From Dyella_B humi (GTDB taxonomy: Bacteria > Pseudomonadota > Gammaproteobacteria > Xanthomonadales > Rhodanobacteraceae): DNA of 64,000 nt. The notes beneath the pieces are model-generated. The model saw only the letters and a program-made list of their open reading frames with translations. It did no database searches and had not been told where the DNA came from. This document shows, one piece after another, positions 26,938 to 36,226 of the stretch (its first letter is position 1; each line of letters opens with the position of its first letter). The translations under genes were made by a program, and so were the position numbers. The stretch spans positions 248,001 to 312,000 of the forward strand of contig NZ_JADIKI010000021.1 in NCBI RefSeq assembly GCF_044904605.1, in the 5' to 3' direction.

Positions 26938-29571
26938 TTACAGCTTGAAGTTCACACCCAGTGCAAAGGTGCGACCGTTCTTGTACATGCCGATGGGCGC
27001 GTACTTCACGCCGTTGTACCAGTAGTAGGTGGAATCGAGCAGATTGGTAGCGCTGGCGGTCACGCCCATCCAGGTGTTGACCTGATAGGCAACGGTGAAA
27101 TCCAGTTCCTTGTACGCATCCGCGAATACCTGTGAATCCAGCCGGCCGATCTGCGTGAAGTAGGCCGAGCGCCGGCTGTAGTTGACGCGTGCCGACCACG
27201 GACCATGCTCGTAGTACGGGATGATGTTGATCGTGTCACGCGACAGGTACGGCATGTTGTAGCCGTTGGTGGTGTTGGCGTGCGCGTAGGTGAAGTTGGT
27301 CTGCACGCCGAAGCCCAGACCGAGCTCTTGCTGGTACAGCAGCGAGATGCCGCGAACGTCGGCGTTGGCGGCGTTGACCGGCGTGCTGACGCTGTAGGTG
27401 GCGCTCTGACCGGTGGTCACGTCGTACAGCGTCTGGTCGGTGGTCTTGGTGATGATGTACGTGCCGATCTTGCGATAGAAGAACTCGCTCGACAGCAAGC
27501 TGGTGGGTGCGAAATACCACTCGGCGGAGAAGTCGAAGTTGGTTGACTGGTATGGCCGCAGATTCGGGTTGCCGCCGCTCGCCGTGTGCTGACTGTCGTC
27601 GATCGTATAGTCGCCGGCCAGATCCGAGTAACGCGGACGCGCAATCACCTTCGAACCAGAGAAGCGCAACACCTTGTCGCTGTCCAGATCGTAGATCAGG
27701 TTGAAACTGGGCAGCGGCCGCTTGAACGAGGAATTCGTCGTGGCGGGCGAGAAGGTGCTGCCACCATTGACGCTGTTCCAGTAATTGGAAGTGTCCTGAG
27801 TATCGACGTAGCGCACGCCGAAGTTGCCGCGCAGGCCGATGTCGCTCTTGAAGTTGAGCTGCGCGTAAAAATCCTTGGTCACTTCCTTCACGCCGAAGGA
27901 CGAACCATAGTCGATGTGGTAAGCACCTTGCGGCAACGACTTCAGATAGCTCTGCACATCGCTGAGGTTCGCCGTGGCCCAGTTGGTGAGGTTGCCGCTG
28001 GCGCCCAATCCATCGAACAGGCCGCTCGGCGTGCCGCTTGGGTCGAACTGGGTTAGCGAGATGTCGCTGGTGGCGTAGATCGAGTTGCCGTAGGCATTGG
28101 AGTTATTGATGTGATTGATGTACTTGCCGCCGACCTGCAGCGAGGTAAACGGTCCCCAGGTGAGGTCACGCGAAGCATCGAACTGCGCGTAACGCTCGCG
28201 ATCGCCGGTACGCGAATAGTAGATACCGCCAGCCTGCTGCCCAGAAGCCAAGCCCCAGTTGCTGGCGTTGGCGTTGTCGTAATTGACGCTGGTGTTCACG
28301 CCGTTGTAGCCGAAGTTGTAGCCGCCCGACTGCAGCAGATACTTCATCAGGTATTCGGGATCCTTGCCGCCGGTGGCGCTGGTGTAGCCCACCTGGCTCT
28401 CAAAGGTCCACAGATCGCCGTAGAAGTCGTGCTTGAGGTTGAGGCTCTTGGTATCGACGTGGGTAACGCGGTAATTGGCGTCCAGTTCCGCATAGGGCTG
28501 GCCGTTGCCGGTGTTCGCTGAGACCGTGCCGGACGTGATGTAGCCGTTATTCAACGTGACCGCAGTGATCTTGTTGTGGTCGCCGCAGCCCGGGCACACG
28601 TATTCCGATTCGCTGTAGTTGTTGTACGTGCCCTTGATGTAGAGCCCGGTGAGGTTGAACTCGTTCTTGTCGTTCGGCCGCCATTGCAACGCCGTCTGCA
28701 GACCATTGCGCTCGCGCGTCTGCTGGAAGTACGAACTGTTGATGCCCACAGGCAGCTTGGCGGTTGCTACGTTGCCACTGCCGGTGACCGCCGCCGTGCT
28801 GGGAATGCCGCTACCGGTGTCGTAGCCGAAGAACTCAATACCGGCGCGCGACAGATTTTCTTTGTCGTGCGTTAGCGAAACTAGCGCGCCAAACGTGTTG
28901 CTGCTGTTCTTCCAGCTATACAGCACCGACCCGCGCGGATTGCCCTGCCCCGAACGATCGTTGTAGTTGTAGCCCGCCGAACCGCGCAGCGTGTTGGCTG
29001 GAAGATCGAGCGGCTTGCGGGTGTGGATGATCACCGTGCCACCGATGCTGCCTTCATCGATACGCGCTTCGGGCGACTTGTACACTTCCATCTGGTCGAT
29101 GATTTCCGGCGAAATCAGCGTGTAATTGAAGGTACGTCCGCTGGTGTCGGTAGGGTTGCCGCCCCAGTCGCCGGAAGCGATCGTCTGTCCGTTGAGCAGC
29201 ACGCGATTCAGCGCGGGATCGGTGCCGTTGATGCTCACCTTCTCGCCTTCGCCGAACTGGCGGTCCACGGTGATGCCCGGAAGATGCGACAGCGATTCGG
29301 CCGCGTTGGTGTCGGGAAACTTGCCGATGTCCACCGCGCTGATGGCGTCCACGATGGCGCCGGCTTCGCGTTTGATGTTCAGTGCCTTGTCCAAGCTACC
29401 GCGGTAGCTGGTCACAGTGATCGTCTGCAGCGTCTTGGCGTCTTTTTTCTTGGACTGCGGAGATGATGCGTCGTTACTGGTGCTCTGCACGGGCGATGTA
29501 TCCTGCGCGTGCACGGCGAGACTCAATCCACAAAGGATGCTCGCACATAAAAAAGACCTGCGAAATGTCAT
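26938..29571 (-). CDS. TonB-dependent receptor (glycan uptake, Caulobacter-type)
   Basis: The 877-residue outer-membrane receptor has a signal peptide ending VHAQD, a Ser/Lys-rich linker and a TonB-box-like TITVTSYRGS near 48. The plug has AESLSHLPGITVDRQFGEG and NRVLLNGQTIASGDWGG, features of the receptor family used for oligosaccharides in Caulobacter and Xanthomonas. The barrel ends FALGVNFKL. It follows a glucokinase-family gene by 66 bp on the same strand and precedes the fucosidase chain. Uptake of a fucosylated or complex oligosaccharide is the simplest inference. It has its own strong terminator, so the hydrolases downstream probably have a separate promoter. Confidence 0.94.
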   Translation of the reverse strand: MTFRRSFLCASILCGLSLAVHAQDTSPVQSTSNDASSPQSKKKDAKTLQTITVTSYRGSLDKALNIKREAGAIVDAISAVDIGKFPDTNAAESLSHLPGITVDRQFGEGEKVSINGTDPALNRVLLNGQTIASGDWGGNPTDTSGRTFNYTLISPEIIDQMEVYKSPEARIDEGSIGGTVIIHTRKPLDLPANTLRGSAGYNYNDRSGQGNPRGSVLYSWKNSSNTFGALVSLTHDKENLSRAGIEFFGYDTGSGIPSTAAVTGSGNVATAKLPVGINSSYFQQTRERNGLQTALQWRPNDKNEFNLTGLYIKGTYNNYSESEYVCPGCGDHNKITAVTLNNGYITSGTVSANTGNGQPYAELDANYRVTHVDTKSLNLKHDFYGDLWTFESQVGYTSATGGKDPEYLMKYLLQSGGYNFGYNGVNTSVNYDNANASNWGLASGQQAGGIYYSRTGDRERYAQFDASRDLTWGPFTSLQVGGKYINHINNSNAYGNSIYATSDISLTQFDPSGTPSGLFDGLGASGNLTNWATANLSDVQSYLKSLPQGAYHIDYGSSFGVKEVTKDFYAQLNFKSDIGLRGNFGVRYVDTQDTSNYWNSVNGGSTFSPATTNSSFKRPLPSFNLIYDLDSDKVLRFSGSKVIARPRYSDLAGDYTIDDSQHTASGGNPNLRPYQSTNFDFSAEWYFAPTSLLSSEFFYRKIGTYIITKTTDQTLYDVTTGQSATYSVSTPVNAANADVRGISLLYQQELGLGFGVQTNFTYAHANTTNGYNMPYLSRDTINIIPYYEHGPWSARVNYSRRSAYFTQIGRLDSQVFADAYKELDFTVAYQVNTWMGVTASATNLLDSTYYWYNGVKYAPIGMYKNGRTFALGVNFKL

Positions 29572-29637
29572 TAATGCTCTCCCCGAGCTATGTACTGCCG
29601 CGTGTTGACCAGACTTTCGAGTGTCCCCGCAACGCTC

Positions 29638-30762
29638 TCAGCGGTCTGGTGGAAAAACTGCATCGCTGAATGCGATGCAGGCTTTGCGCTCGTCTCCCGT
29701 ACGAGCGCCGTTATCCACGTGCATATCCCAGTGCCAGCCAGCCGCGCCCATCACGCCGTAGTGGCCGTGGTCCAGCACGCGAATCGGCAGCTTGTGCAAG
29801 AACGGACGCATCACGCCCTTATCGAGAAAGCGCTCGATCAGCGGGCTTGTGCGCAGAAAATCGATCATCGGAAACAAAAAGCCACCGGCCAGATAAATGC
29901 CGCCGGTGGCGCCGTAGAGCATGGCCAGGTCTGCCGCGAATGAACCCAGCCAGCCACAAAACAACGTGAGCGCCTCATGCGCGATCGGGTCGCGGCCTTC
30001 AAGCGCTGCGGCGGTTACTGCAGAAGGTTCGTGCAGCGACGGATAGCGATCGTGGATGGCGCACAACGCGGTGTAGATGCGATGCAGGCCGGGGCCTGAA
30101 AGCACCATCTCGTGCGAAACGTGGCTGTCCGGCTGCGCGAAATGCGCGAGTACCTGCTGCTCCCGCCCGACGCGCGCCGCCAATTGCGTATGCCCTGCTT
30201 CGGTGGCGATCACGCGTGAAGGTTGTCCGGGCAACCACACCGCAGCGCCCAGGCCGGTACCGGGTCCCACCACGATGACCGGGCCGGCATGCGCTTCCCG
30301 CGCCATGGGTGCTTTCAACACGGTCGCGCTGGCTGCTGCGCCGTGTCCGACTGCGTAGGCGAGCGCTTGCAGATCGTTGAGGAACCACACGTGATGCAGC
30401 GCCAGCCGCTCCTTCAGGTGCTGCAACAGCACCGGCCACGCCAGGTTCTTGTTGATCACCGAGCCGGCATGCATGTAGCCGGCACAGGCCATCACCAGCT
30501 CCCGCGGTTGCGCGTCGAGTTCCTGGCAGAAGCTGCGGACGATGTCTTCCAAATGGGGATGGTCGGCGCAGCGATAGACGCGATAAGCGGACACGCGCGG
30601 CTGCTGTCTGGCGCTCCCTCGCGTCATCAGGGCAAGACGGGCATGCGTACCGCCGATATCAGCCGCAAGAAAGCTGTCATCGCAGTTATTTGCGAGCACG
30701 GGGCCCGCCGAAACCACCCGCTCGCAGGGGGATGAAGCCGATAACAGTGCGCCCGCGGCCAT
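29638..30762 (-). CDS. Glucokinase-family sugar kinase, copy 2
   Basis: The 374-residue Glk-family kinase is a paralogue of the gene at 16913-18037. It has DIGGTHARLAL near 35, the catalytic FLNDLQALAYA, GPGTGLGAA and EAGHTQLAARVGREQ, and it keeps Glu before VLSGPGL where copy 1 has Asp. The start at 30762 (MAAGALLSAS) is preferred over an in-frame ATG at 30849, which adds a Trp/Arg-rich stretch without family similarity. It lies directly upstream of a TonB-dependent receptor, repeating the arrangement of copy 1. It is divergent from the fucose operon. The substrate is probably glucose or another hexose from the imported glycan. Confidence 0.86.
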   Translation of the reverse strand: MAAGALLSASSPCERVVSAGPVLANNCDDSFLAADIGGTHARLALMTRGSARQQPRVSAYRVYRCADHPHLEDIVRSFCQELDAQPRELVMACAGYMHAGSVINKNLAWPVLLQHLKERLALHHVWFLNDLQALAYAVGHGAAASATVLKAPMAREAHAGPVIVVGPGTGLGAAVWLPGQPSRVIATEAGHTQLAARVGREQQVLAHFAQPDSHVSHEMVLSGPGLHRIYTALCAIHDRYPSLHEPSAVTAAALEGRDPIAHEALTLFCGWLGSFAADLAMLYGATGGIYLAGGFLFPMIDFLRTSPLIERFLDKGVMRPFLHKLPIRVLDHGHYGVMGAAGWHWDMHVDNGARTGDERKACIAFSDAVFPPDR

Positions 30763-31002
30763 GGTGGCTAATCCCCGAAGCCAGGCGTCAAGCCATGGAG
30801 CAAGCCATAGAAAACAGCCTTTTCTTCGGGACTTTCTGACAAAAACCACATAGGCCCGCCCCCTCTTTTCGCTCTTCGCCCCGGCGTGCCATGTCGGCCA
30901 CCAGCAGCAGCGTGTTCATTAGCAAAATCACATTTCATATATGTTTTAGATCGAGCGAAATCCAAATGCAACAACTTTTTTCGATCGGCCGGTCCGGACA
31001 GG

Positions 31003-31031
31003 TTGCCGCACCTATGAATAGGTTGTTTATA
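31003..31031 (+). promoter_or_regulatory. Possible sigma-70 promoter of the fucose operon
   Basis: TTGCCG at 31003-31008 and TTTATA at 31026-31031 are separated by 17 bp. Between them is a small inverted repeat, CCTAT-GA-ATAGG (31011-31022), that could be an operator. It lies about 100 bp upstream of the first fucose gene, in the gap divergent from the second glucokinase gene. Confidence 0.35.
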
Positions 31032-31133
31032 TATACACAGAGAATCAGATGCGCGATGATGCGCGAAAACAGGGTTGGCAACGGCGCGGAACTGCCTTGC
31101 CGTGGATGGCACAGCGAGTCATCGTGAGGACCA

Positions 31134-32171
31134 ATGGCGGTATCAACGACCAAGCCGATCAAGCTGCATCAGGGTGAAGCTAGCGCTCGAAAACATGCCT
31201 GGCTTGGCTCGCAGCTGTCGTTCGGCGGCGCGCCGATCGGCAACCTATACGAGTCGGTGGACGAAGCTTCCGCCACCGCCACCATCGCGCATGCGTGGCA
31301 ATGCGGCATCCGGCATTTCGACACCGCCCCCTACTACGGCTATGGCTTGAGCGAGACACGGCTCGGCGACGCATTAAGTGACGTGCAACGCGAAAGCTTC
31401 ACGTTGTCGACGAAGGTTGGCCGCCTGATTGAAGACGACACGCAACAGAACAGCCATGCCGACGGCTTCATCGTGGACGGCCATCGTGCGCGTTTCGATT
31501 ACAGCCGCGACGGCGTGCTGCGCTCGTTCGAGGCCAGCCTTGCGCGCCTGCGCACCGATCACATCGACGTATTGCTGCTACACGACATCGGCGTGCTGAC
31601 GCACGGCGAACATCACGCGGCGATCCTGCGCCAGGCGCTGGACGAAGCCTTGCCGGCGATGGCGGAACTTCGTGCGCAAGGCGCGTGCAAGGCGATCGGC
31701 ATCGGCGTGAACGAAGAAGCCGTATGTCTGGAAGTGATGCCTCGCTTTCCGCTCGACGTGATCATGCTGGCCGGCCGCTACACGCTGTTCGAGCAGCAGC
31801 ACAGCCAGGGCGTAATGGCGCAAGCGCAGGCGCGCGGCGTTGCAGTGCTCGCGGCAGGCCCGTACAACTCCGGCCTGCTCGGCACAGCGCAAGGCCCCGG
31901 CAAGTTCTACAACTATGCGCCCGCCGATGAAGCGGTCATCGCCCGTGCTCAGCATTTTTATGATGTGCTCGCTCGCTCGCACACCGACGTCGGTGCGGCC
32001 GCGCTGCAATTTCCGTTGGCACATCCAGCGGTGGCGAGCGTCGTATGCGGGCTACGTTCAATCACGGAAGTCGATCAGGCCGCCGCGCGCATGCACGCCA
32101 CCATTCCTGCCGATGCATGGCGCGCCTTGCGCGACGCCGGCCTGCTGCAGGAGGGGGTTCCCACACCATGA
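31134..32171 (+). CDS. Aldo/keto reductase, probable L-fucose (D-threo-aldose) 1-dehydrogenase
   Basis: The 345-residue cytoplasmic enzyme should oxidise L-fucose to L-fucono-lactone with NAD(P)+, the first step of the oxidative pathway. The AKR catalytic tetrad is visible: Asp and Tyr in FDTAPYYGYG near 65, Lys in LSTKVGRL near 95 and His in LLLHDIG near 147. The N-terminal GAPIGNLYES is typical of D-threo-aldose 1-dehydrogenases. The ATG at 31134 follows GTGAGGA. The stop overlaps the lactonase start as ATGA. It heads a run of six catabolic genes. The sugar is inferred from the neighbouring fuconate dehydratase and FucP. Confidence 0.88.
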   Translation: MAVSTTKPIKLHQGEASARKHAWLGSQLSFGGAPIGNLYESVDEASATATIAHAWQCGIRHFDTAPYYGYGLSETRLGDALSDVQRESFTLSTKVGRLIEDDTQQNSHADGFIVDGHRARFDYSRDGVLRSFEASLARLRTDHIDVLLLHDIGVLTHGEHHAAILRQALDEALPAMAELRAQGACKAIGIGVNEEAVCLEVMPRFPLDVIMLAGRYTLFEQQHSQGVMAQAQARGVAVLAAGPYNSGLLGTAQGPGKFYNYAPADEAVIARAQHFYDVLARSHTDVGAAALQFPLAHPAVASVVCGLRSITEVDQAAARMHATIPADAWRALRDAGLLQEGVPTP

Positions 32172-33055
32172 TCATTGTCGATGCCCATCAGCATTACTGG
32201 CAGCCTGCGCGCGGCGACTACAGTTGGCTTGCGCAGGCGCCGGTTTCGCTGCAACGGGCATTTCTGCCGACCGATCTACGCGCGCAGCGCAAAGCAGCCG
32301 GCGTGCACTACAGCGTGCTGGTACAGGCCGCAGCCACCGAGGAAGAAACGCATTACCTGTTCGAATTAGCGCAAGAAGATGATGCTGTGGCCGCCGTGGT
32401 CGGCTGGGTCGACATGGAAGCCGGCGACGTCGGTGCACGCATCGATGCATTGATCCGCGATGGTCGCGGCCTGTTGCGTGGATTCCGCCCTATGGCGCAG
32501 GACCTTGCTGATCCGGACTGGCTGGCCAGGCCTTCGCTCGATCGCGCCTTCGACTGCATCCAGGATTGTGGCCTCACCTTCGACGCACTGGTCGACATGC
32601 GTCAGCTCCCTGCTCTGCTGCGTCGACTGCGTCGACATCCGCAACTGAATATCGTGCTGGATCACGCCGGCAAGCCCGCCATCGGCGACGGCCGTTTCGA
32701 CCAGTGGACAAGCTGGATCGACGAACTGGCCCAGCATTCTCAATTGCATTGCAAGCTTTCGGGCCTGCTTACGCTGCTGGGCGAACCGGTGCATGAAGAC
32801 GCCATCGAGCCTTACGTGGCCGATCTGTTTTCGCATTTCGGCCCCGAGCGCCTGATGTGGGGTAGCGACTGGCCGGTACTGACCACGCATGCCGATTACG
32901 AGCACTGGCTGCACGTGGCCATGAGCTTGACCGAACGCTACGCGGCGGGCTCGCAGGCGGAAGTGTTCGCTGCCAACGCCGTGCGTTTCTACGCGCTGGA
33001 TATCGATTTACAGAATCAAGGAGTACGCCGTGACCTCACTCATCACGCGATGTAA
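32168..33055 (+). CDS. Amidohydrolase, probable L-fuconolactonase
   Basis: The 295-residue metal-dependent hydrolase would open L-fuconolactone to L-fuconate. The amidohydrolase signature VDAHQHYW begins at residue 4, NIVLDHAGKP lies near 160, and MWGSDWPV near 230 supplies the catalytic Asp. This is the COG3618 pattern of sugar-lactone hydrolases. The ATG at 32168 overlaps the dehydrogenase stop by 4 bp, which fixes this start over longer in-frame readings. The next gene begins 24 bp later. It acts in the cytoplasm, second in the pathway. Confidence 0.9.
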   Translation: MIIVDAHQHYWQPARGDYSWLAQAPVSLQRAFLPTDLRAQRKAAGVHYSVLVQAAATEEETHYLFELAQEDDAVAAVVGWVDMEAGDVGARIDALIRDGRGLLRGFRPMAQDLADPDWLARPSLDRAFDCIQDCGLTFDALVDMRQLPALLRRLRRHPQLNIVLDHAGKPAIGDGRFDQWTSWIDELAQHSQLHCKLSGLLTLLGEPVHEDAIEPYVADLFSHFGPERLMWGSDWPVLTTHADYEHWLHVAMSLTERYAAGSQAEVFAANAVRFYALDIDLQNQGVRRDLTHHAM

Positions 33056-33079
33056 CGCGCACTGCAAGGAGAAAAGATC

Positions 33080-33826
33080 ATGAGCGGGCGTCTTTCTGGC
33101 AAATACGCGCTGATTACCGCAGCCGGCGCAGGCATCGGCCGCGCCTCTGCCCTCGCCTTCGCGAAGGAAGGCGCCAAAGTGCTGGCCACCGATATCAACG
33201 CCGAAGCGCTGGCCAGCCTTGCCGCCGAGCATCCGGCTATCACCACGCGCACGCTCGACGTAACGCAGCCCGAGCAGATCCAAGCGCTGGTGAACGAAAG
33301 CGGTGCACTCGACGTGCTGTTCAACTGTGCCGGCTACGTGCACGCCGGCACCATCCTGGATACCGATGAAGCAAGTTGGCGACGTTCGTTCTCGATCAAC
33401 GTCGACAGCATGTTCCACCTGTGTAAGGCGGTGCTGCCGGGCATGCTCGAACGCGGCAAGGGCAGCATCATCAACATGTCGTCGGTGGCGTCCAGCGTGA
33501 AGGGCGTGCCCAATCGTTTTGCGTATACCAGTACCAAGGCAGCGGTGATCGGTCTTACCCGCTCGATCGCGGCGGATTTCGTGGCGCGCGGCATTCGCTG
33601 CAACGCGATCTGCCCCGGCACGGTGAAAACGCCTTCGCTAGGCGATCGCGTGCGAGCACTGGGCGGTGATGAAGACGCGAACTGGCGCAGCTTCGTGCAG
33701 CGCCAGCCGATGGGCCGCCTCGGCGAGCCCGAAGAAATTGCCGCGCTGGCGCTTTACCTCGCCTCCGACGAATCCGCTTTCACCACCGGCACCATCCATA
33801 TCGTGGACGGTGGCTGGTCCAACTGA
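33080..33826 (+). CDS. Short-chain dehydrogenase, probable 2-keto-3-deoxy-L-fuconate dehydrogenase
   Basis: The 248-residue SDR has the cofactor loop AAGAGIGRASA near 14, the active-site Ser in NMSSVAS near 134 and the catalytic Tyr-Lys in YTSTKAA near 148. The acidic DIN after strand 2 suggests NAD+ preference. In the Xanthomonas-type pathway this step oxidises 2-keto-3-deoxy-L-fuconate to the 2,4-diketo acid. AAGGAG lies 9 bases before the ATG. Gene order on both sides (lactonase, then FAH-family hydrolase) supports this assignment over generic SDRs. Confidence 0.88.
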   Translation: MSGRLSGKYALITAAGAGIGRASALAFAKEGAKVLATDINAEALASLAAEHPAITTRTLDVTQPEQIQALVNESGALDVLFNCAGYVHAGTILDTDEASWRRSFSINVDSMFHLCKAVLPGMLERGKGSIINMSSVASSVKGVPNRFAYTSTKAAVIGLTRSIAADFVARGIRCNAICPGTVKTPSLGDRVRALGGDEDANWRSFVQRQPMGRLGEPEEIAALALYLASDESAFTTGTIHIVDGGWSN

Positions 33827-33843
33827 ACATCTGAGGGAACGCC

Positions 33844-34695
33844 ATGAAACTCGTACGCTACGGCACGGCCGGCAAGGAAAAGCCAGGCCTTATCGACGTG
33901 AACGGCGGGCTGCGCGATCTGTCTTCCGTCATCCATGACATCGATGCGCAAGCGCTTGGCCGCGAAGGCCGCGCGCGCGTTGCCGCGATCGATCCGCAAA
34001 GCCTTCCGCTCGTATCCGGCGAACAACGCTATGGCGCGCCCGTCGCGCACGTAAGCAAGTTCATCTGCGTGGGTTTGAACTACAGCGAGCACGCTGCGGA
34101 AACCAACGCGCCGACGCCGGAGCAACCGATCCTCTTCATGAAGGCCACCAGCGCCGTCATGGGGCCGAACGATGACGTGGTCATTCCCAAAGGCTCGGTG
34201 AAGACCGATTGGGAAGTGGAACTTGGCGTCGTGATCGGCGAAACCGCGCGCAGCGTCAGCGTGGAAAACGCACTCGCGCACGTGGCCGGCTACGTGGTGG
34301 TGAACGATCTCTCCGAGCGCGAGTTCCAGCTCGAACACGGCGGCCAGTGGGTGAAAGGCAAGAGCTGCGACACTTTCGGCCCGATTGGCCCATGGCTGGT
34401 CACCACCGATGAGGTGCCCGATCCGCAACAGCTTGGCTTGCGGCTGGAAGTGAATGGGCACCGCTATCAGAACGGCAATACGCGCACGATGATTTTCACC
34501 GTCGCGCAACTCGTCAGCTACATCAGTCGCTACATGACCTTGTTGCCTGGCGACGTGATCAGTACTGGTACGCCGTCGGGAGTCGGCCTCGGCCAGAAGC
34601 CGCCGGTATATCTGCGCCCTGGCGACGTCATCGAACTGGGTATCGATGGGCTCGGCACGCAACGCCAGCACGTCCGCGCGCATCCCGACGAATAA
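33844..34695 (+). CDS. FAH-family hydrolase, probable 2,4-diketo-3-deoxy-L-fuconate hydrolase
   Basis: The 283-residue enzyme belongs to the fumarylacetoacetate hydrolase family. Metal-binding residues are visible in DWEVELGVVIG (two Glu) near 120 and VVNDLSERE near 155, and GDVISTGTPSGVG is the conserved C-terminal loop. It would split the diketo acid into pyruvate and L-lactate. It starts 17 bp after the dehydrogenase, with GAGGGAACGCC before the ATG. The L-lactate product explains the lactate dehydrogenase gene later in the same operon. Confidence 0.9.
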   Translation: MKLVRYGTAGKEKPGLIDVNGGLRDLSSVIHDIDAQALGREGRARVAAIDPQSLPLVSGEQRYGAPVAHVSKFICVGLNYSEHAAETNAPTPEQPILFMKATSAVMGPNDDVVIPKGSVKTDWEVELGVVIGETARSVSVENALAHVAGYVVVNDLSEREFQLEHGGQWVKGKSCDTFGPIGPWLVTTDEVPDPQQLGLRLEVNGHRYQNGNTRTMIFTVAQLVSYISRYMTLLPGDVISTGTPSGVGLGQKPPVYLRPGDVIELGIDGLGTQRQHVRAHPDE

Positions 34696-34750
34696 CACTC
34701 CGCATGATTGCCCCTTTCCCACATCACCAGGATTCAAGGAAGGCCACTCG

Positions 34751-36067
34751 ATGACCAAGATCACGGCACTGGACACTTACGACGTTCGCTTTCCGACTTC
34801 GCGCGAACTGGATGGCTCGGATGCCATGAATCCCGATCCGGATTATTCCGCCGCTTATGTCGTGATGCGCACGGACCAACACGGTCTGGCCGGCTACGGC
34901 CTTGCCTTCACCATCGGGCGCGGCAATGACGTGCAGAAAGCCGCCATCGATGCACTGGCCGATCACGTAATCGGGCTCGATCTGCACGAGGTCATCAGCG
35001 ATCTCGGCGGCTTTTCGATGCGGATGATCGGTGACTCGCAACTTCGCTGGCTCGGCCCCGAAAAAGGCGTGATGCACATGGCGATCGGCGCCGTGGTCAA
35101 CGCCGCCTGGGATCTCGCCGCACGCGTGGCCGACAAGCCGTTATGGCGCTTCATCGCCGACATGACGCCCGAACAACTCGTCGCCACCATCGATTTCCGC
35201 TACCTCACCGATGCGCTGACGCCCGCAGAAGCGCTGACCATGCTGCACGCGGCCGCGCCCGGCAAAGCCAAGCGCATCGAGCAACTGCTGGCGGAAGGCT
35301 ATCCGGCCTACACCACCTCGCCTGGCTGGCTCGGCTATTCCGACGAAAAAATGCAGCGCCTGGCACGCGAAGCGGTTGCCTCGGGCTTCCGCACCATCAA
35401 GCTCAAGGTGGGCATGAACGTGGAAGACGACGTACGCCGCTGCCGACTGGCGCGCGCAACGGTAGGCCCGGATATCGCTATCGCCGTGGATGCCAACCAG
35501 CGCTGGAACGTGCCCGACGCCATAGCCTGGCTACGCCATCTGGCTGACGTGCAGTTGGAATGGGTGGAAGAACCGACCAGCCCGGACGACATCCTCGGCC
35601 ACGCCACCATTCGTCGCGCCGTCGCGCCCGTGCCGATCTCCACCGGCGAGCACACGCAAAATCGCGTGGTGTTCAAGCAGTTGCTCCAGGCCGACGCGGT
35701 CGACCTGATACAAATCGATGCCGCGCGCGTCGGTGGCGTTAACGAAAACATCGCCATTCTGCTGCTGGCCGCCAAGTACGGCGTGCGCGTCTATCCGCAT
35801 GCCGGCGGCGTGGGCCTGTGCGAGCTGGTGCAGCATCTGGCCATGGCCGACTTCGTGGCGATCACCGGCAAGAAAGAAGATCGCGCCATCGAATTCGTCG
35901 ATCACCTGCACGAGCATTTCGTGGATCCGGTCGTGATTCGCAATGGCCGTTACATCGCGCCGAAGACGCCGGGTTTCTCGGCACAGATGCACACGAATAC
36001 CCTCGCACAATATCGTTATCCGGACGGCCCGGTGTGGTGCGAGCCGCTAGACACCGCGAATGCGTAA
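34751..36067 (+). CDS. L-fuconate dehydratase (enolase superfamily)
   Basis: The 438-residue enzyme dehydrates L-fuconate to 2-keto-3-deoxy-L-fuconate. Enolase-superfamily residues are all visible: Lys in TIKLKVG near 217, the metal ligands Asp in AVDANQRW, Glu in WVEEPTSPDD and Glu in ISTGEHTQNR, and the catalytic His in VYPHAGGVGL near 350. The N-terminal VRFPTSRELDGSDAMNPDPD is characteristic of the fuconate dehydratase subgroup first characterised in Xanthomonas. The start at 34751 follows GGAAGG and begins the capping domain; an earlier in-frame ATG at 34646 is inside the previous gene. It identifies the sugar of this operon most firmly. Confidence 0.95.
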   Translation: MTKITALDTYDVRFPTSRELDGSDAMNPDPDYSAAYVVMRTDQHGLAGYGLAFTIGRGNDVQKAAIDALADHVIGLDLHEVISDLGGFSMRMIGDSQLRWLGPEKGVMHMAIGAVVNAAWDLAARVADKPLWRFIADMTPEQLVATIDFRYLTDALTPAEALTMLHAAAPGKAKRIEQLLAEGYPAYTTSPGWLGYSDEKMQRLAREAVASGFRTIKLKVGMNVEDDVRRCRLARATVGPDIAIAVDANQRWNVPDAIAWLRHLADVQLEWVEEPTSPDDILGHATIRRAVAPVPISTGEHTQNRVVFKQLLQADAVDLIQIDAARVGGVNENIAILLLAAKYGVRVYPHAGGVGLCELVQHLAMADFVAITGKKEDRAIEFVDHLHEHFVDPVVIRNGRYIAPKTPGFSAQMHTNTLAQYRYPDGPVWCEPLDTANA

Positions 36068-36100
36068 TGACTCCTTTCGGTACAACTACGGGGAGCGGCT

Positions 36101-36205
36101 CCCTCCCCTGCTTGCAGGGGAGGGTTGGGGTGGGGTGAACCCTTGCCTCAGACTTTCCCGCAAGCGTTCACCCCCTCCCGACCTCCCCCTGCAAGCAGGG
36201 GGAGG
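36101..36205. repeat. Inverted pair of GC-rich REP-like hairpins
   Basis: The hairpin at 36101-36124 (CCCTCCCCTGC, loop TT, GCAGGGGAGGG) and the one at 36182-36205 (CCTCCCCCTGC, loop AA, GCAGGGGGAGG) flank inversely related segments (GGGGTGAACCCTTGC versus GCAAGCGTTCACCCC). It lies between the dehydratase and lactate dehydrogenase genes, ending just before the latter's ribosome site. It could therefore tune expression within the operon. Confidence 0.8.
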
Positions 36206-36226
36206 AGAGAAAAAAACGGAGCGCAC

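Noticed and set aside
33754..34776. Open frame of 340 codons antisense to the FAH-family hydrolase
   Set aside because: It covers two well-supported plus-strand fucose genes and their junction; no family features.
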